32,345 nucleotides of DNA from Magnetofaba australis IT-1. GTDB taxonomy: Bacteria; Pseudomonadota; Magnetococcia; Magnetococcales; Magnetococcaceae. The notes below the pieces were generated by a model that was not told the origin of the DNA, did not search any database, and worked only from the letters and a program-made list of their open reading frames with translations. The position numbers were made by a program, and so were the translations under genes. Shown here one piece after another: positions 16,466 through 24,686 of the stretch. The stretch spans positions 1-32,345 of the forward strand of contig NZ_LVJN01000007.1 of the NCBI RefSeq assembly GCF_002109495.1. The letters are read 5' to 3'. The number at the start of each line of letters is the position of its first letter. Positions within the stretch are counted from its first letter, which is position 1.

Positions 16466-19261
16466 ATGCAATCATCATGGCTTTATAGTCCTGAACACCA
16501 ATCAGCATGTAAGGCGCTTGAGCAATTCACGCACTGGGGACAATCATACTATCGCGTTTGGATTCCTGACCGAGATTCTATCCTCCGCATCCCTGCAGAG
16601 AAGCTCATTCCTCTTGACCAGGCTCCTGGCATGGGGCATGAGCTAATCTCATTTATTTCAACAGCATCCAGGATTGCGGATACCCTGACCCACGACGTCC
16701 TTCTAGCCCCCATCGAATCTTCGGTCATCCCCTTACCCCACCAGATCCACGCCCTGACCCGCGCCATGTCCGGGGATCGGGTCCGCTATCTCCTCGCCGA
16801 TGAAGTGGGGCTGGGCAAAACCATCGAGGCGGGACTGATCATCCGTGAATTGAAGCTGCGCGGGCTGGCCCGGCGGGTTCTCGTCCTAGCCCCCAAGGGG
16901 CTGGTCACCCAGTGGGTGGCGGAGATGAAGGGGCACTTCAACGAGGATTTCCGACTGCTGATGCCCAGCGACTTTGCGGGATATCGGCGCATCGCTGGCG
17001 AAGAGAATCCCTGGCGGACCCACCATCAGGTGATCTGCCCCATGGACTCGGTAAAACCGCTGGAGAAACGCCGGGGCTGGTCCCGGGCCCAGGTGGCGGA
17101 ATACAACCATGACCGGTTTGACAGTCTGGTGGCCGCCGGATGGGATTTGATCATCGTCGACGAGGCCCACCGCATGGGAGGCAGTACCGATCAGGTGGCC
17201 CGCTTCCGGCTGGGTCAGGGGCTTGCCGAAGCGGCTCCCTATCTGCTGCTTCTCTCCGCCACCCCCCACCAGGGCAAGAGCGACGCCTTCCACCGCCTGC
17301 TCACGCTGTTGGATATGGATCAATTTCCTTCCCAATCCAGCGTCACCCGGGAGCGCGTCGCCCCCTACGTGATCCGGACGGAGAAACGCCACGCCATCGA
17401 TGCGGAAGGCAAACCGCTCTTCAGACCCCGCCAAACCCAACTCTTCCCCGTGGCATGGGAGGCGCGCCACCAGCGTCAGAAAGCCCTGTACGAGGCCATC
17501 AGTGACTACGTGCGCCTGGGCTACAACCAAGCCATGCGACAAAAGCGCAACGCCATCGGCTTCCTGTTAATCCTGATGCAACGTCTGGTTACCTCCAGCA
17601 CCAGCGCCATCCGCACGACCCTGGAACGCCGCCTGGAGGCTCTGAAATTGCCGAATCCCCAACTCTCCCTGCTCACCCCGGAGATGGAAGAGGAATGGGG
17701 CGACATGGATGGGCAGGAGCTGCTGGAAAACCTCATGGCCACCCGGGTCAAAGGGATCCGCAATGAACGCGCCGAGGTCCAGATGCTGCTGGACGCCGCC
17801 CGGCAATGTGAGGAAGCTGGTCCGGACGCCAAGGCCGAAACCCTGCTGGATCGCATCTACACCTTGCAGCAGGAGGAGAACGACCCGGATTTGAAGGTGC
17901 TCATCTTCACGGAGTTTGTCCCCACCCAGGAGATGCTCCGGCAATTCCTGGAGGATCGCGGCTTTCCCGTGGTTTGCCTGAACGGGGCGCTTTCCATGGA
18001 GGAACGCAAAGCCGCTCAACTGGCATTCGCCCAGGAGCGGCGTATTCTGATCTCCACCGATGCCGGCGGCGAGGGCCTGAACCTGCAATTCTGCCACGTG
18101 GTGATCAACTACGACATTCCCTGGAACCCCATGCGGCTAGAACAGCGCATCGGTCGGGTGGACCGCATCGGCCAGCCGCACGTGGTGCGCGCCATCAACT
18201 TCGTCTTCGAAGAGACGGTGGAATACCGGGTACAGGAGGTGCTGGAAGAGAAGTTGGAGGTGATCCGGCAGGAGTTCGGCATCGACAAGACCGGCGACGT
18301 TCTGGATTCGGCCCAGACAGGAGAACTATTTGATGACCTACATGTGGATGCGATTCTGCATCCGGAGAAGGTTGAGCCAGCGGTCGATGAGATGGTCAAC
18401 CGTATCCGGGAAGGCGCTGTCAATGCGCGGGAGACGGAGTCCATTCTGGCTGCCACCCGGGAGCTTGACCCGGGAGATGCACAGCGGATGATCTCACACC
18501 CGCTTCCCCACTGGGTGGAACGGATGACGGTGAGCTATCTGCGCGCTCATGGAGGAGACGCCCAACGAACCAACTCTGGATGGCGGTTGCAATGGCCGGG
18601 AGAGAAACCGGAATCAGGACGGTTCGTGTTCTCAACCCAGGAATCCATGTCAATCCCTACGGCCAGCCATCTCACCCTGGAGGATCCACGCATTCGTAGC
18701 CTGGCATCTCGACTGCCCCGCTTCATTCCTGGGCAACCGATCCCTGTCGTTCAGCTTCCAGGCATTCCTGACGGAATCGAAGGGACCTGGTCCCTGTGGC
18801 GGATCGCCATTCAAGACTCCGACGGTAACCGGCAACGCATCATGCCGCTCTTCGTCCACGATGATGGGCGGGCGCTCATGCCGACGGCCAAACGGATATG
18901 GGATCAATTGATGGCGGCGGATGCCTCCATTCAACGCCATATGACCGGGGACGATGCCGCATCGGCATTCCACAAGGTCGAGAGCTTGGCCGAACAGCAC
19001 GGTCACGGCCTGTGGCAGGAACTCCAGGAAAGCCACAGGGAACGGATCGCCGCCGAGCTGGTCCGGGGAGAATACGCCTTTTCCATGCGTCGGCAGTCCA
19101 TTGAACGACTCGGTCTTCCGGAAGTGAAGAATCATCGCTTACGCTTGCTGGAACAGGAGGAAGAGTCCTGGCGCAGTGATTTGGCCAGCATAGAACAGAT
19201 TCTTCCAGAAATGACGCCCCTGCTGATAGTGCGAATGCACGAAGGCGATGCCCATGGCTGA
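16466..19261 (+). CDS. brxHII: BREX SNF2-like helicase BrxHII
   Basis: 931 residues. The start is placed at the ATG at 16466 because AGGGAG lies about seven bases upstream; the GTG at 16427 has no such signal. Superfamily 2 motifs in order: DEVGLGKT (112-119), motif II DEAH (232-235), LLLSATPHQGKSD, then the second RecA lobe with VLIFTEFVPTQE, STDAGGEGLNLQ and QRIGRVDRIGQ (from Q560). This is the SNF2/RapA-like DExx translocase of type III BREX and is likely to remodel or translocate on phage DNA. It has a C-terminal extension of about 300 residues. The first 75 or so codons are lower in GC than the rest. The 3' end overlaps the pglZ start. Confidence 0.92.
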   Translation: MQSSWLYSPEHQSACKALEQFTHWGQSYYRVWIPDRDSILRIPAEKLIPLDQAPGMGHELISFISTASRIADTLTHDVLLAPIESSVIPLPHQIHALTRAMSGDRVRYLLADEVGLGKTIEAGLIIRELKLRGLARRVLVLAPKGLVTQWVAEMKGHFNEDFRLLMPSDFAGYRRIAGEENPWRTHHQVICPMDSVKPLEKRRGWSRAQVAEYNHDRFDSLVAAGWDLIIVDEAHRMGGSTDQVARFRLGQGLAEAAPYLLLLSATPHQGKSDAFHRLLTLLDMDQFPSQSSVTRERVAPYVIRTEKRHAIDAEGKPLFRPRQTQLFPVAWEARHQRQKALYEAISDYVRLGYNQAMRQKRNAIGFLLILMQRLVTSSTSAIRTTLERRLEALKLPNPQLSLLTPEMEEEWGDMDGQELLENLMATRVKGIRNERAEVQMLLDAARQCEEAGPDAKAETLLDRIYTLQQEENDPDLKVLIFTEFVPTQEMLRQFLEDRGFPVVCLNGALSMEERKAAQLAFAQERRILISTDAGGEGLNLQFCHVVINYDIPWNPMRLEQRIGRVDRIGQPHVVRAINFVFEETVEYRVQEVLEEKLEVIRQEFGIDKTGDVLDSAQTGELFDDLHVDAILHPEKVEPAVDEMVNRIREGAVNARETESILAATRELDPGDAQRMISHPLPHWVERMTVSYLRAHGGDAQRTNSGWRLQWPGEKPESGRFVFSTQESMSIPTASHLTLEDPRIRSLASRLPRFIPGQPIPVVQLPGIPDGIEGTWSLWRIAIQDSDGNRQRIMPLFVHDDGRALMPTAKRIWDQLMAADASIQRHMTGDDAASAFHKVESLAEQHGHGLWQELQESHRERIAAELVRGEYAFSMRRQSIERLGLPEVKNHRLRLLEQEEESWRSDLASIEQILPEMTPLLIVRMHEGDAHG

Positions 19262-21260
19262 CTGGCGCAAGGCGATTCTCGACGAATTCACCCCCGGCGT
19301 CGCCCGCCTGACCCTGGCAGCCGACCCGGATGACCTGTTGGTGGAGGAGGAAATCTCGCGGCAACTACAGGCGCGGGGCTTCGAGATCATGCGCTACGAT
19401 GATCCGGTCGCGTTCCGGTTCGCCTATGAATCCAAGTACCGCAGCCGATGGGATCGAAAGGAGACGTGTGATCTGGTGGTGGTCTGGAATGGGGATGCCA
19501 TGCTGCCCCATGATCTGCTCCAGACAGGCCGGAGCCTGACGTTCACCCTGGCGGACCTGTTTCCTGGCCTGAGCGTTTCCGTTCTCTCCGCGTTGGACCG
19601 GGCGGACTTGACGCCGCTGTTCCGCGCCCGTGCCGGTTCCTCTCTGGAACCCATGGGTGACAACGCCACCAAGGATTTCATCCTCCGTCATGTGTTCGGC
19701 ATTGCCCCGGAGTTGATCCGGCAACCATCGGATCTGCTTCGCGTCCTGTTGCGCCGCCATTATCAGAATCAGCGAATCCCTGAAACGCTCGATGACCGGC
19801 TAATCGGCCAAATGCGTCATGGCGGATGGTTCGACGAATGGCCCTTGGAGGAGATCGTTCCCGACCGGGATGTCTTTTTTGGATTCCTTCAAGAACGGTG
19901 GCCAGTGTTCCTGAAGCAACTGGCCGACAGGCTGGAGGCGCATCCCTGGACGACCCCCGTCGAGCAGATTTCCTCCTATGGCATGAAACATCGTGGTCCG
20001 GCTTGGCTGCCTTTCGACCATGATGATGTGCGCATCTACGTGGACAACCTGTTCCTTGAGGGATTTCTGCACCCGGTCAGGTTCGAAAACCCAGCCATTC
20101 TCAACCTGAGCTGGCTGGGCGTTGGCATCTTTCAGGACCCGGATGCGGATCGCAAGAAGCGGTTGGAATCGATCTTGGACAAATGCGCTGCATCTCTTCC
20201 CGCACCTGAAGCCAGGCACAAGAAGTGGCTCCAGTTCGCCAGACTCTGGGGACAGCTCACCCGCTTGGCCACTGATCCGGACTATCCGCTGTCGGCGAAT
20301 CATTCCGATTCATTCCACAACCTGCAACAGCGATTGGATCATCTGTTCCAAGCATGGATGGAATCCCGCTTCGGCGGGCTGCACAACCAACCGGCCTTGC
20401 CACCGATCATGGTGCATCACGTTCCCAGAGCCATTGCGCGTCAAATGGCCGACCAAGCCGACAGCAAGGCGGCCATGATCGTGATGGATGGCCTGTCTCT
20501 GGATCAATGGTTCACCATCGGTGAGTCTCTCAGGGAACAACTCCCTGGCTTGGGTTTCCATGAGGATGCCGTTTTTGCCTGGGTTCCGACGCTGACTTCC
20601 GTCTCCAGGCAGGCCATATTCTCGGGGAAGCCGCCTATTTTCTTTCCGGCGTCCATTCAGACGACGGCCAAGGAGCCGGACCTTTGGCGGCAGTTCTGGG
20701 AAGAACAGGGACTGACCCGCCAGGAGTGTGGCTATGAGAAAGGGTTGGGGGACGAATCGCTGGCGGGACTGGAACCGCTCCTTTGTGATCATCGCACTCG
20801 CGTTGCGGGCTTGGTGGTCGACAAGGTGGACAGGATCATGCACGGAATGGAACTGGGGGCTGCTGGAATGCAGGCATCCATCCGGCAGTGGTGCAACATG
20901 GGCTGGCTCTCCGGTTTGATCGAGTTGTGCATCAGCCAGAATTTCGATGTGTACCTGACGTCTGACCACGGCAACGTTGAAGCCGTCGGTATGGGCCGTC
21001 CCTCCGAGGGGATGATCGCGGATGTTCGGGGAGAGCGCTGCCGCATCTATCCTGATCAAGGACTCCAACAGAGATTTCACCATGAATTCAGCGAAAGCCT
21101 TCCATGGCCCGGATACGGCTTGCCGGATGGGTTTCACGCCTTGCTTGCCACACAACGTTCCGCCTTCATTGCGCATGGGAAACGTGTCGTCGGGCATGGT
21201 GGCATTACGATTGAGGAGGCCATCGTGCCTTTCATCCAGATCAAGAAGGCTCAGCAATGA
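19254..21260 (+). CDS. pglZ: BREX alkaline-phosphatase-fold protein PglZ
   Basis: About 668 residues. The ATG at 19254 is preferred: GAAGG sits eight bases upstream, while the in-frame ATG at 19248 is too close to it. The PglZ domain occupies the C-terminal half, with metal-binding motifs of the alkaline phosphatase superfamily: AAMIVMDGLSLDQW (D412) and LTSDHGNVEA (D571-H572-G573). PglZ is present in every BREX type and is required for defence; its substrate is not settled. The N-terminal half is helical and probably contacts the other BREX proteins. The start overlaps the end of brxHII, and the stop overlaps the next start (ATGA), so translation is coupled on both sides. Confidence 0.93.
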   Translation: MADWRKAILDEFTPGVARLTLAADPDDLLVEEEISRQLQARGFEIMRYDDPVAFRFAYESKYRSRWDRKETCDLVVVWNGDAMLPHDLLQTGRSLTFTLADLFPGLSVSVLSALDRADLTPLFRARAGSSLEPMGDNATKDFILRHVFGIAPELIRQPSDLLRVLLRRHYQNQRIPETLDDRLIGQMRHGGWFDEWPLEEIVPDRDVFFGFLQERWPVFLKQLADRLEAHPWTTPVEQISSYGMKHRGPAWLPFDHDDVRIYVDNLFLEGFLHPVRFENPAILNLSWLGVGIFQDPDADRKKRLESILDKCAASLPAPEARHKKWLQFARLWGQLTRLATDPDYPLSANHSDSFHNLQQRLDHLFQAWMESRFGGLHNQPALPPIMVHHVPRAIARQMADQADSKAAMIVMDGLSLDQWFTIGESLREQLPGLGFHEDAVFAWVPTLTSVSRQAIFSGKPPIFFPASIQTTAKEPDLWRQFWEEQGLTRQECGYEKGLGDESLAGLEPLLCDHRTRVAGLVVDKVDRIMHGMELGAAGMQASIRQWCNMGWLSGLIELCISQNFDVYLTSDHGNVEAVGMGRPSEGMIADVRGERCRIYPDQGLQQRFHHEFSESLPWPGYGLPDGFHALLATQRSAFIAHGKRVVGHGGITIEEAIVPFIQIKKAQQ

Positions 21261-22021
21261 CAGGGGCAGGACAAATTGGGTTCAGTCAGCGGATCCAGCT
21301 GGATTGGCTTGAGAAAACCGCCAATCTGGTATTGGCGGGCATGGACCGGAAAGAGATCACGCAGCAGCTTCAAGAGCACTTGCAAGGTGAATTGTCCGTA
21401 GGGGGAACAGCTCAAAGAGGGAATCGCGAAAAGGCCATCTCGATTCTTCTGAGGATCTGGTTGACTGGCCGGCCTGAATGGCCATTCATTCGGGAACAAG
21501 GATTGGAACTGCTGCGAACAACACCTGCCCGCCAGCACATCGCCATCCACTGGGGGATGTCCATGGCGGCTTACCCATTCTTCGGATCCGTTGCAGAGGC
21601 TACGGGACGCCTGTTGCACCTTCAGGAAACGGTTGGATCAGCACAGATCCAGCGCCGTCTCCGCGAACGGTTCGGAGAACGCGAAACCGTATTCAGAGCA
21701 GCCAGACGCATCTTGAGGGTATTCGCCGATTGGAACATCCTTGAAGACACCCAGACAAAGGGCATGTACCAGCTCAAGGGCGGAAAGACGCCGCTGCAGA
21801 ACGACTCGATTGCGGCTTGGCTATTGACGACACGCTTGGCATTGGGAGATGGACAGCCAGAATCCTTACGGTCCTTGGTCAATCATCCATGCTTTTTTCC
21901 ATTTCAAATGCGCGCGCCATCAATTGGCGAACTTGGCTCTTTCGATGGAATGCTAATCTCACACCACGGGATTGATAACGAAGCCGTCCTTTCTCTTCAA
22001 TCACTTAACAATCATGCATAA
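21257..22021 (+). CDS. brxA: BREX protein BrxA (DUF1819 family)
   Basis: 254 residues from an ATG overlapping the pglZ stop. The protein is helical and fits the BrxA/DUF1819 pattern: LRIWLTGRPEWPFIREQGLELL, a W-G-M-x-M-A-A-Y-P-F-F segment, a winged-helix-like RRLRERFGERETVFRAARRILRVFADW, and a final strand-rich part. BrxA is a small DNA-binding-type accessory protein, and in type III loci it is the last gene, as here. GC content is lower than in brxC and pglXI. No intrinsic terminator is visible after it, and the next gene on the opposite strand ends 118 bases downstream. Confidence 0.85.
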   Translation: MTGAGQIGFSQRIQLDWLEKTANLVLAGMDRKEITQQLQEHLQGELSVGGTAQRGNREKAISILLRIWLTGRPEWPFIREQGLELLRTTPARQHIAIHWGMSMAAYPFFGSVAEATGRLLHLQETVGSAQIQRRLRERFGERETVFRAARRILRVFADWNILEDTQTKGMYQLKGGKTPLQNDSIAAWLLTTRLALGDGQPESLRSLVNHPCFFPFQMRAPSIGELGSFDGMLISHHGIDNEAVLSLQSLNNHA

Positions 22022-22139
22022 GGACTGAGTATTGACCCTGATAGGCATATAGGGCTTCTGAGGATGCATAATGATCAATAACGATATGAAAGAAGAACTT
22101 TCCATAGATTGATTTCTCTCAATAATTCATAACTATAAA
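22022..22139. other. junction between BREX operon and prophage tail genes
   Basis: A 118-base AT-rich space between convergent genes. I found no clear hairpin terminator, tRNA fragment or direct repeat that would mark a prophage attachment site. ATGCAT occurs twice (starting at 22015 and 22063). If the prophage ends next to its fibre gene, its end must lie here. Confidence 0.5.
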
Positions 22140-23846
22140 TCACCTCACCAGCCACACCTCCACCCCCTCCCCAGAATCACGCAGCTTCAGCCAACGCGGG
22201 TTGACCGGCACGCCTGCTCGAAGGTGAATCTGCCCCAGAAAACCGATAACATCCCACTCGGGGCGGCACTGGCGACCAACGTAGGCGCGGTTGGGGTCAT
22301 AGGCCGGATTCTGCACATTACGCATGAGGGGCTGGCCATCGCTATTACGCATGCGCCGCACTGCGTAGAACTGCTCACTCATGTTTATTGTTTCGCCGGT
22401 CTCTGGATCGGTCACAGTGGGCTTGGGATCTTCCTGATCGATGATCAGGTCCGGGACGATCACGCCATCTGGAATGCGGTCTTCATGGTAGAAGACACGC
22501 TCGCCGTTCTTATCCTGCCAGGAGAATTGCACGCAGGGCTCGGTGAGGATGCGCCCATAGGCGTCACGCAGATCTTTCTCCGCCCATTCATCCTCAAAGG
22601 TGTTGCCTACCAGAATGGCGGTGCCGGACATGACGCCAAAGATCTCGTTTGGGTCGTCGTCAGCGGTGGCGATGCGAATCTTGCCATTGGGCTGGCTATT
22701 GGCGTCTTTGGCGCGCACCACGGGCAGGCCGATGCGGTCCTCATTGTCGGGATTGCCATCCTCCCACTCCATCAACTCCCCGAAGTCCGCAGTGTTGGCG
22801 TTGATGGAGCCCTTGGCGTAGACGTTGCCGCCAGATTCAATGCGAAACAGGTTGCCGTTGTTGTCGTCTTTGACTCCGAAGGCGCGGCAGCCGCCGTTGG
22901 GACGTCCGGTTTCGATCTGCACCAGGGCGTGTCCGTTCTGCTCTCCGTAGGTGCCGTGTGAGCCGGAGTGGAATCGAAAAGCCTCGCTGCTTCCACCATT
23001 GGCAGCGTGAAAATCCCAGTTGGAACCAGTCCACTGATCGAAGATCTCAATGCGAGAGCCATCATAGAGGGAGCAGAGATATATCTTGTGCCAGGTATTG
23101 GAGCCCCAACGGGTCTTGCGCACGAAGAACCCGCGCCCACCGCCAAACCAGTTACTCCAGGGCTGATCAGGGGGCGGGTCGCCGATCCACAGCGTCGGTG
23201 CGTGGGAGGGATCTTCCGTGCTACCGCCATTGCCAAAGTTGGCGCTACCCATGGCGCCCATGAGGAGATAACCGGGAATGGAGGTCTGCCCCGTATTCAG
23301 ATCGATTTTGAATACTTCACTGGTCCCATCAGGCTTGTAGATGATGGCTTTGTTGGTCGCTGAGGAGATGCGCCACAGTGGGGTTTGAATCCCTGATTGA
23401 AAGTCCTGCAACCCTGTGGAGGGCTCGGAGCCATCGGCCTTGAGAAACCCCATCTCCGGCAACTGTCGCTCATCGGTGATGATGCCATAGAGGATCTGCG
23501 CCAGATCAGCCGGAATCACAGCATCGCTGACGGTGACGGTGGTGAGTCCGCTACCGCCATCAAAACTGGCGCTGACCACATGACTCCAGACATTGGCGCC
23601 CGAGGAGACCGCATTGATGGCCCGTCCTACGGTGTAAGTGGCGGTGACATCCCCCGCCACGGTGAACTGAGTGGTAGAAATATACGCCACAGCGGCGGGT
23701 TCGGCGTAGATGGCGCCGATCACGGCATCGATATTGGCCTTATGGCTGCCATCGGCGTTATGGCCAACCAGCATGGCGCGAAATCCGCCCTCGATCTCAT
23801 TGGCGTAGGCATCATCGGTGATGTTGCTGGGAATCTGATTGCTCAT
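22140..23846 (-). CDS. phage tail fibre/spike-like protein with Peptidase_G2 domain
   Basis: 568 residues. The N-terminal 130 residues look like an attachment region (YANEIEGGFRAMLVGHNADG). The middle is Gly/Trp/Asn-rich and probably forms a beta-structured receptor-binding part (WFGGGRGFFVRK, GSNWDFHAANGGSS). From about residue 345 comes a Peptidase_G2-type intramolecular chaperone domain: INANTADFGELMEWEDGNP, then DRIGLPVV, KIRIATADDD, EIFGVMSGTAILVGN and a C-terminal GQIHLRAG. In known members this domain helps the trimer fold and then cuts itself off. It is the last gene of the tail module. The gene starts four bases after the previous stop. Confidence 0.8.
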   Translation of the reverse strand: MSNQIPSNITDDAYANEIEGGFRAMLVGHNADGSHKANIDAVIGAIYAEPAAVAYISTTQFTVAGDVTATYTVGRAINAVSSGANVWSHVVSASFDGGSGLTTVTVSDAVIPADLAQILYGIITDERQLPEMGFLKADGSEPSTGLQDFQSGIQTPLWRISSATNKAIIYKPDGTSEVFKIDLNTGQTSIPGYLLMGAMGSANFGNGGSTEDPSHAPTLWIGDPPPDQPWSNWFGGGRGFFVRKTRWGSNTWHKIYLCSLYDGSRIEIFDQWTGSNWDFHAANGGSSEAFRFHSGSHGTYGEQNGHALVQIETGRPNGGCRAFGVKDDNNGNLFRIESGGNVYAKGSINANTADFGELMEWEDGNPDNEDRIGLPVVRAKDANSQPNGKIRIATADDDPNEIFGVMSGTAILVGNTFEDEWAEKDLRDAYGRILTEPCVQFSWQDKNGERVFYHEDRIPDGVIVPDLIIDQEDPKPTVTDPETGETINMSEQFYAVRRMRNSDGQPLMRNVQNPAYDPNRAYVGRQCRPEWDVIGFLGQIHLRAGVPVNPRWLKLRDSGEGVEVWLVR

Positions 23847-23849
23847 GGT

Positions 23850-24686
23850 TCAGCCCTCGGTGAAGGTCAGTTTGGCGCGGGCGCGTTGGGGATGCACAAT
23901 GGCGATCTGCGGGGAGTCAGAGATCCGCCCCAGAATGGTGTAGTCGATCTCTTCGCCACTCCCCGCGCCGGGAAACAGGGAGAGCAGCATCTGTTTGCGT
24001 TTGCTCTGGTTGGACAGCATTTCGATCAGTCGGCGCGCGTCGGCATCGCGGGACATCCAGCGTAGTTCCAGAGATAAACGCCGTGTCGGCGCGCCGCGCG
24101 AGACTGCCGCCAGAGTACCGCCAGCGGTTTGCGTCAGTTCAGTGGGATCATCGACTTGCAGCGATGCGCCAAAGGCGGGCCCATGGGTAGGCTGCCAGTG
24201 CAGACCGGCCAGCAGTCGATACGCTTCCAGATAGCCATCCGGGTTGGTGGTGTCGGAGAGCGTGATACGCAGAGACTGGATGGCGTGGCTGTCATCGAGC
24301 CACAGCACCGAGAAAGCGGAATCACGATCAGAGAAGATGGTGGCGCGCCAAGCGTCGACACGCCAGGTGAGCGCGCGAAAGCCCTTCACCACCGTCATAG
24401 GGATTGAACCGGAGTCGTAGACGCTGGTGGTCCATGCAGAATCAGAAAAGAGTTGCACGCGCCACTGAGCTGAGGACTTGCGCATATTGTGGCCAAACAG
24501 CCCAATGCAGGAGATGCGCTGTGGCGCCGACCAAGTAGCTGTGATGACATGGTCCGCCGTATCTACCGTGCGCATCATTCGCTGACGGCGCAGATCCTGG
24601 AGATGCGTGACCGGTTGCTCCGCCAGTGGCGTCGGCGCACAGGTCAGCGTGGCCAAGTCGGCGAGATTCTCGGGTACGATTCTCAT
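23850..24686 (-). CDS. phage tail-tip protein, hypothetical
   Basis: 278 residues, with the start overlapping the previous stop (ATGA). The protein is beta-rich, with a galactose-binding/discoidin-like stretch (VITATWSAPQRISCIGLFGHNM, WRVQLFSDSAWTTSVYDSG) and a C-terminal part (LSLELRWMSRDADARRLIEML, LLSLFPGAGSGEEIDYTILGRI) that resembles a distal-tail or tip component. No firm family name can be given. Position between the tail-tip hub candidate and the fibre gene supports a structural role in adsorption. Confidence 0.65.
   Translation of the reverse strand: MRIVPENLADLATLTCAPTPLAEQPVTHLQDLRRQRMMRTVDTADHVITATWSAPQRISCIGLFGHNMRKSSAQWRVQLFSDSAWTTSVYDSGSIPMTVVKGFRALTWRVDAWRATIFSDRDSAFSVLWLDDSHAIQSLRITLSDTTNPDGYLEAYRLLAGLHWQPTHGPAFGASLQVDDPTELTQTAGGTLAAVSRGAPTRRLSLELRWMSRDADARRLIEMLSNQSKRKQMLLSLFPGAGSGEEIDYTILGRISDSPQIAIVHPQRARAKLTFTEG

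Noticed and set aside
6556-22021. Alternative labels for the defence operon: BREX type I or II, or DISARM
   Set aside because: There is no brxL Lon-like protease or brxB as in type I, no pglW kinase as in type II, and none of the DISARM genes. BrxF plus BrxHII and a terminal brxA fit type III.
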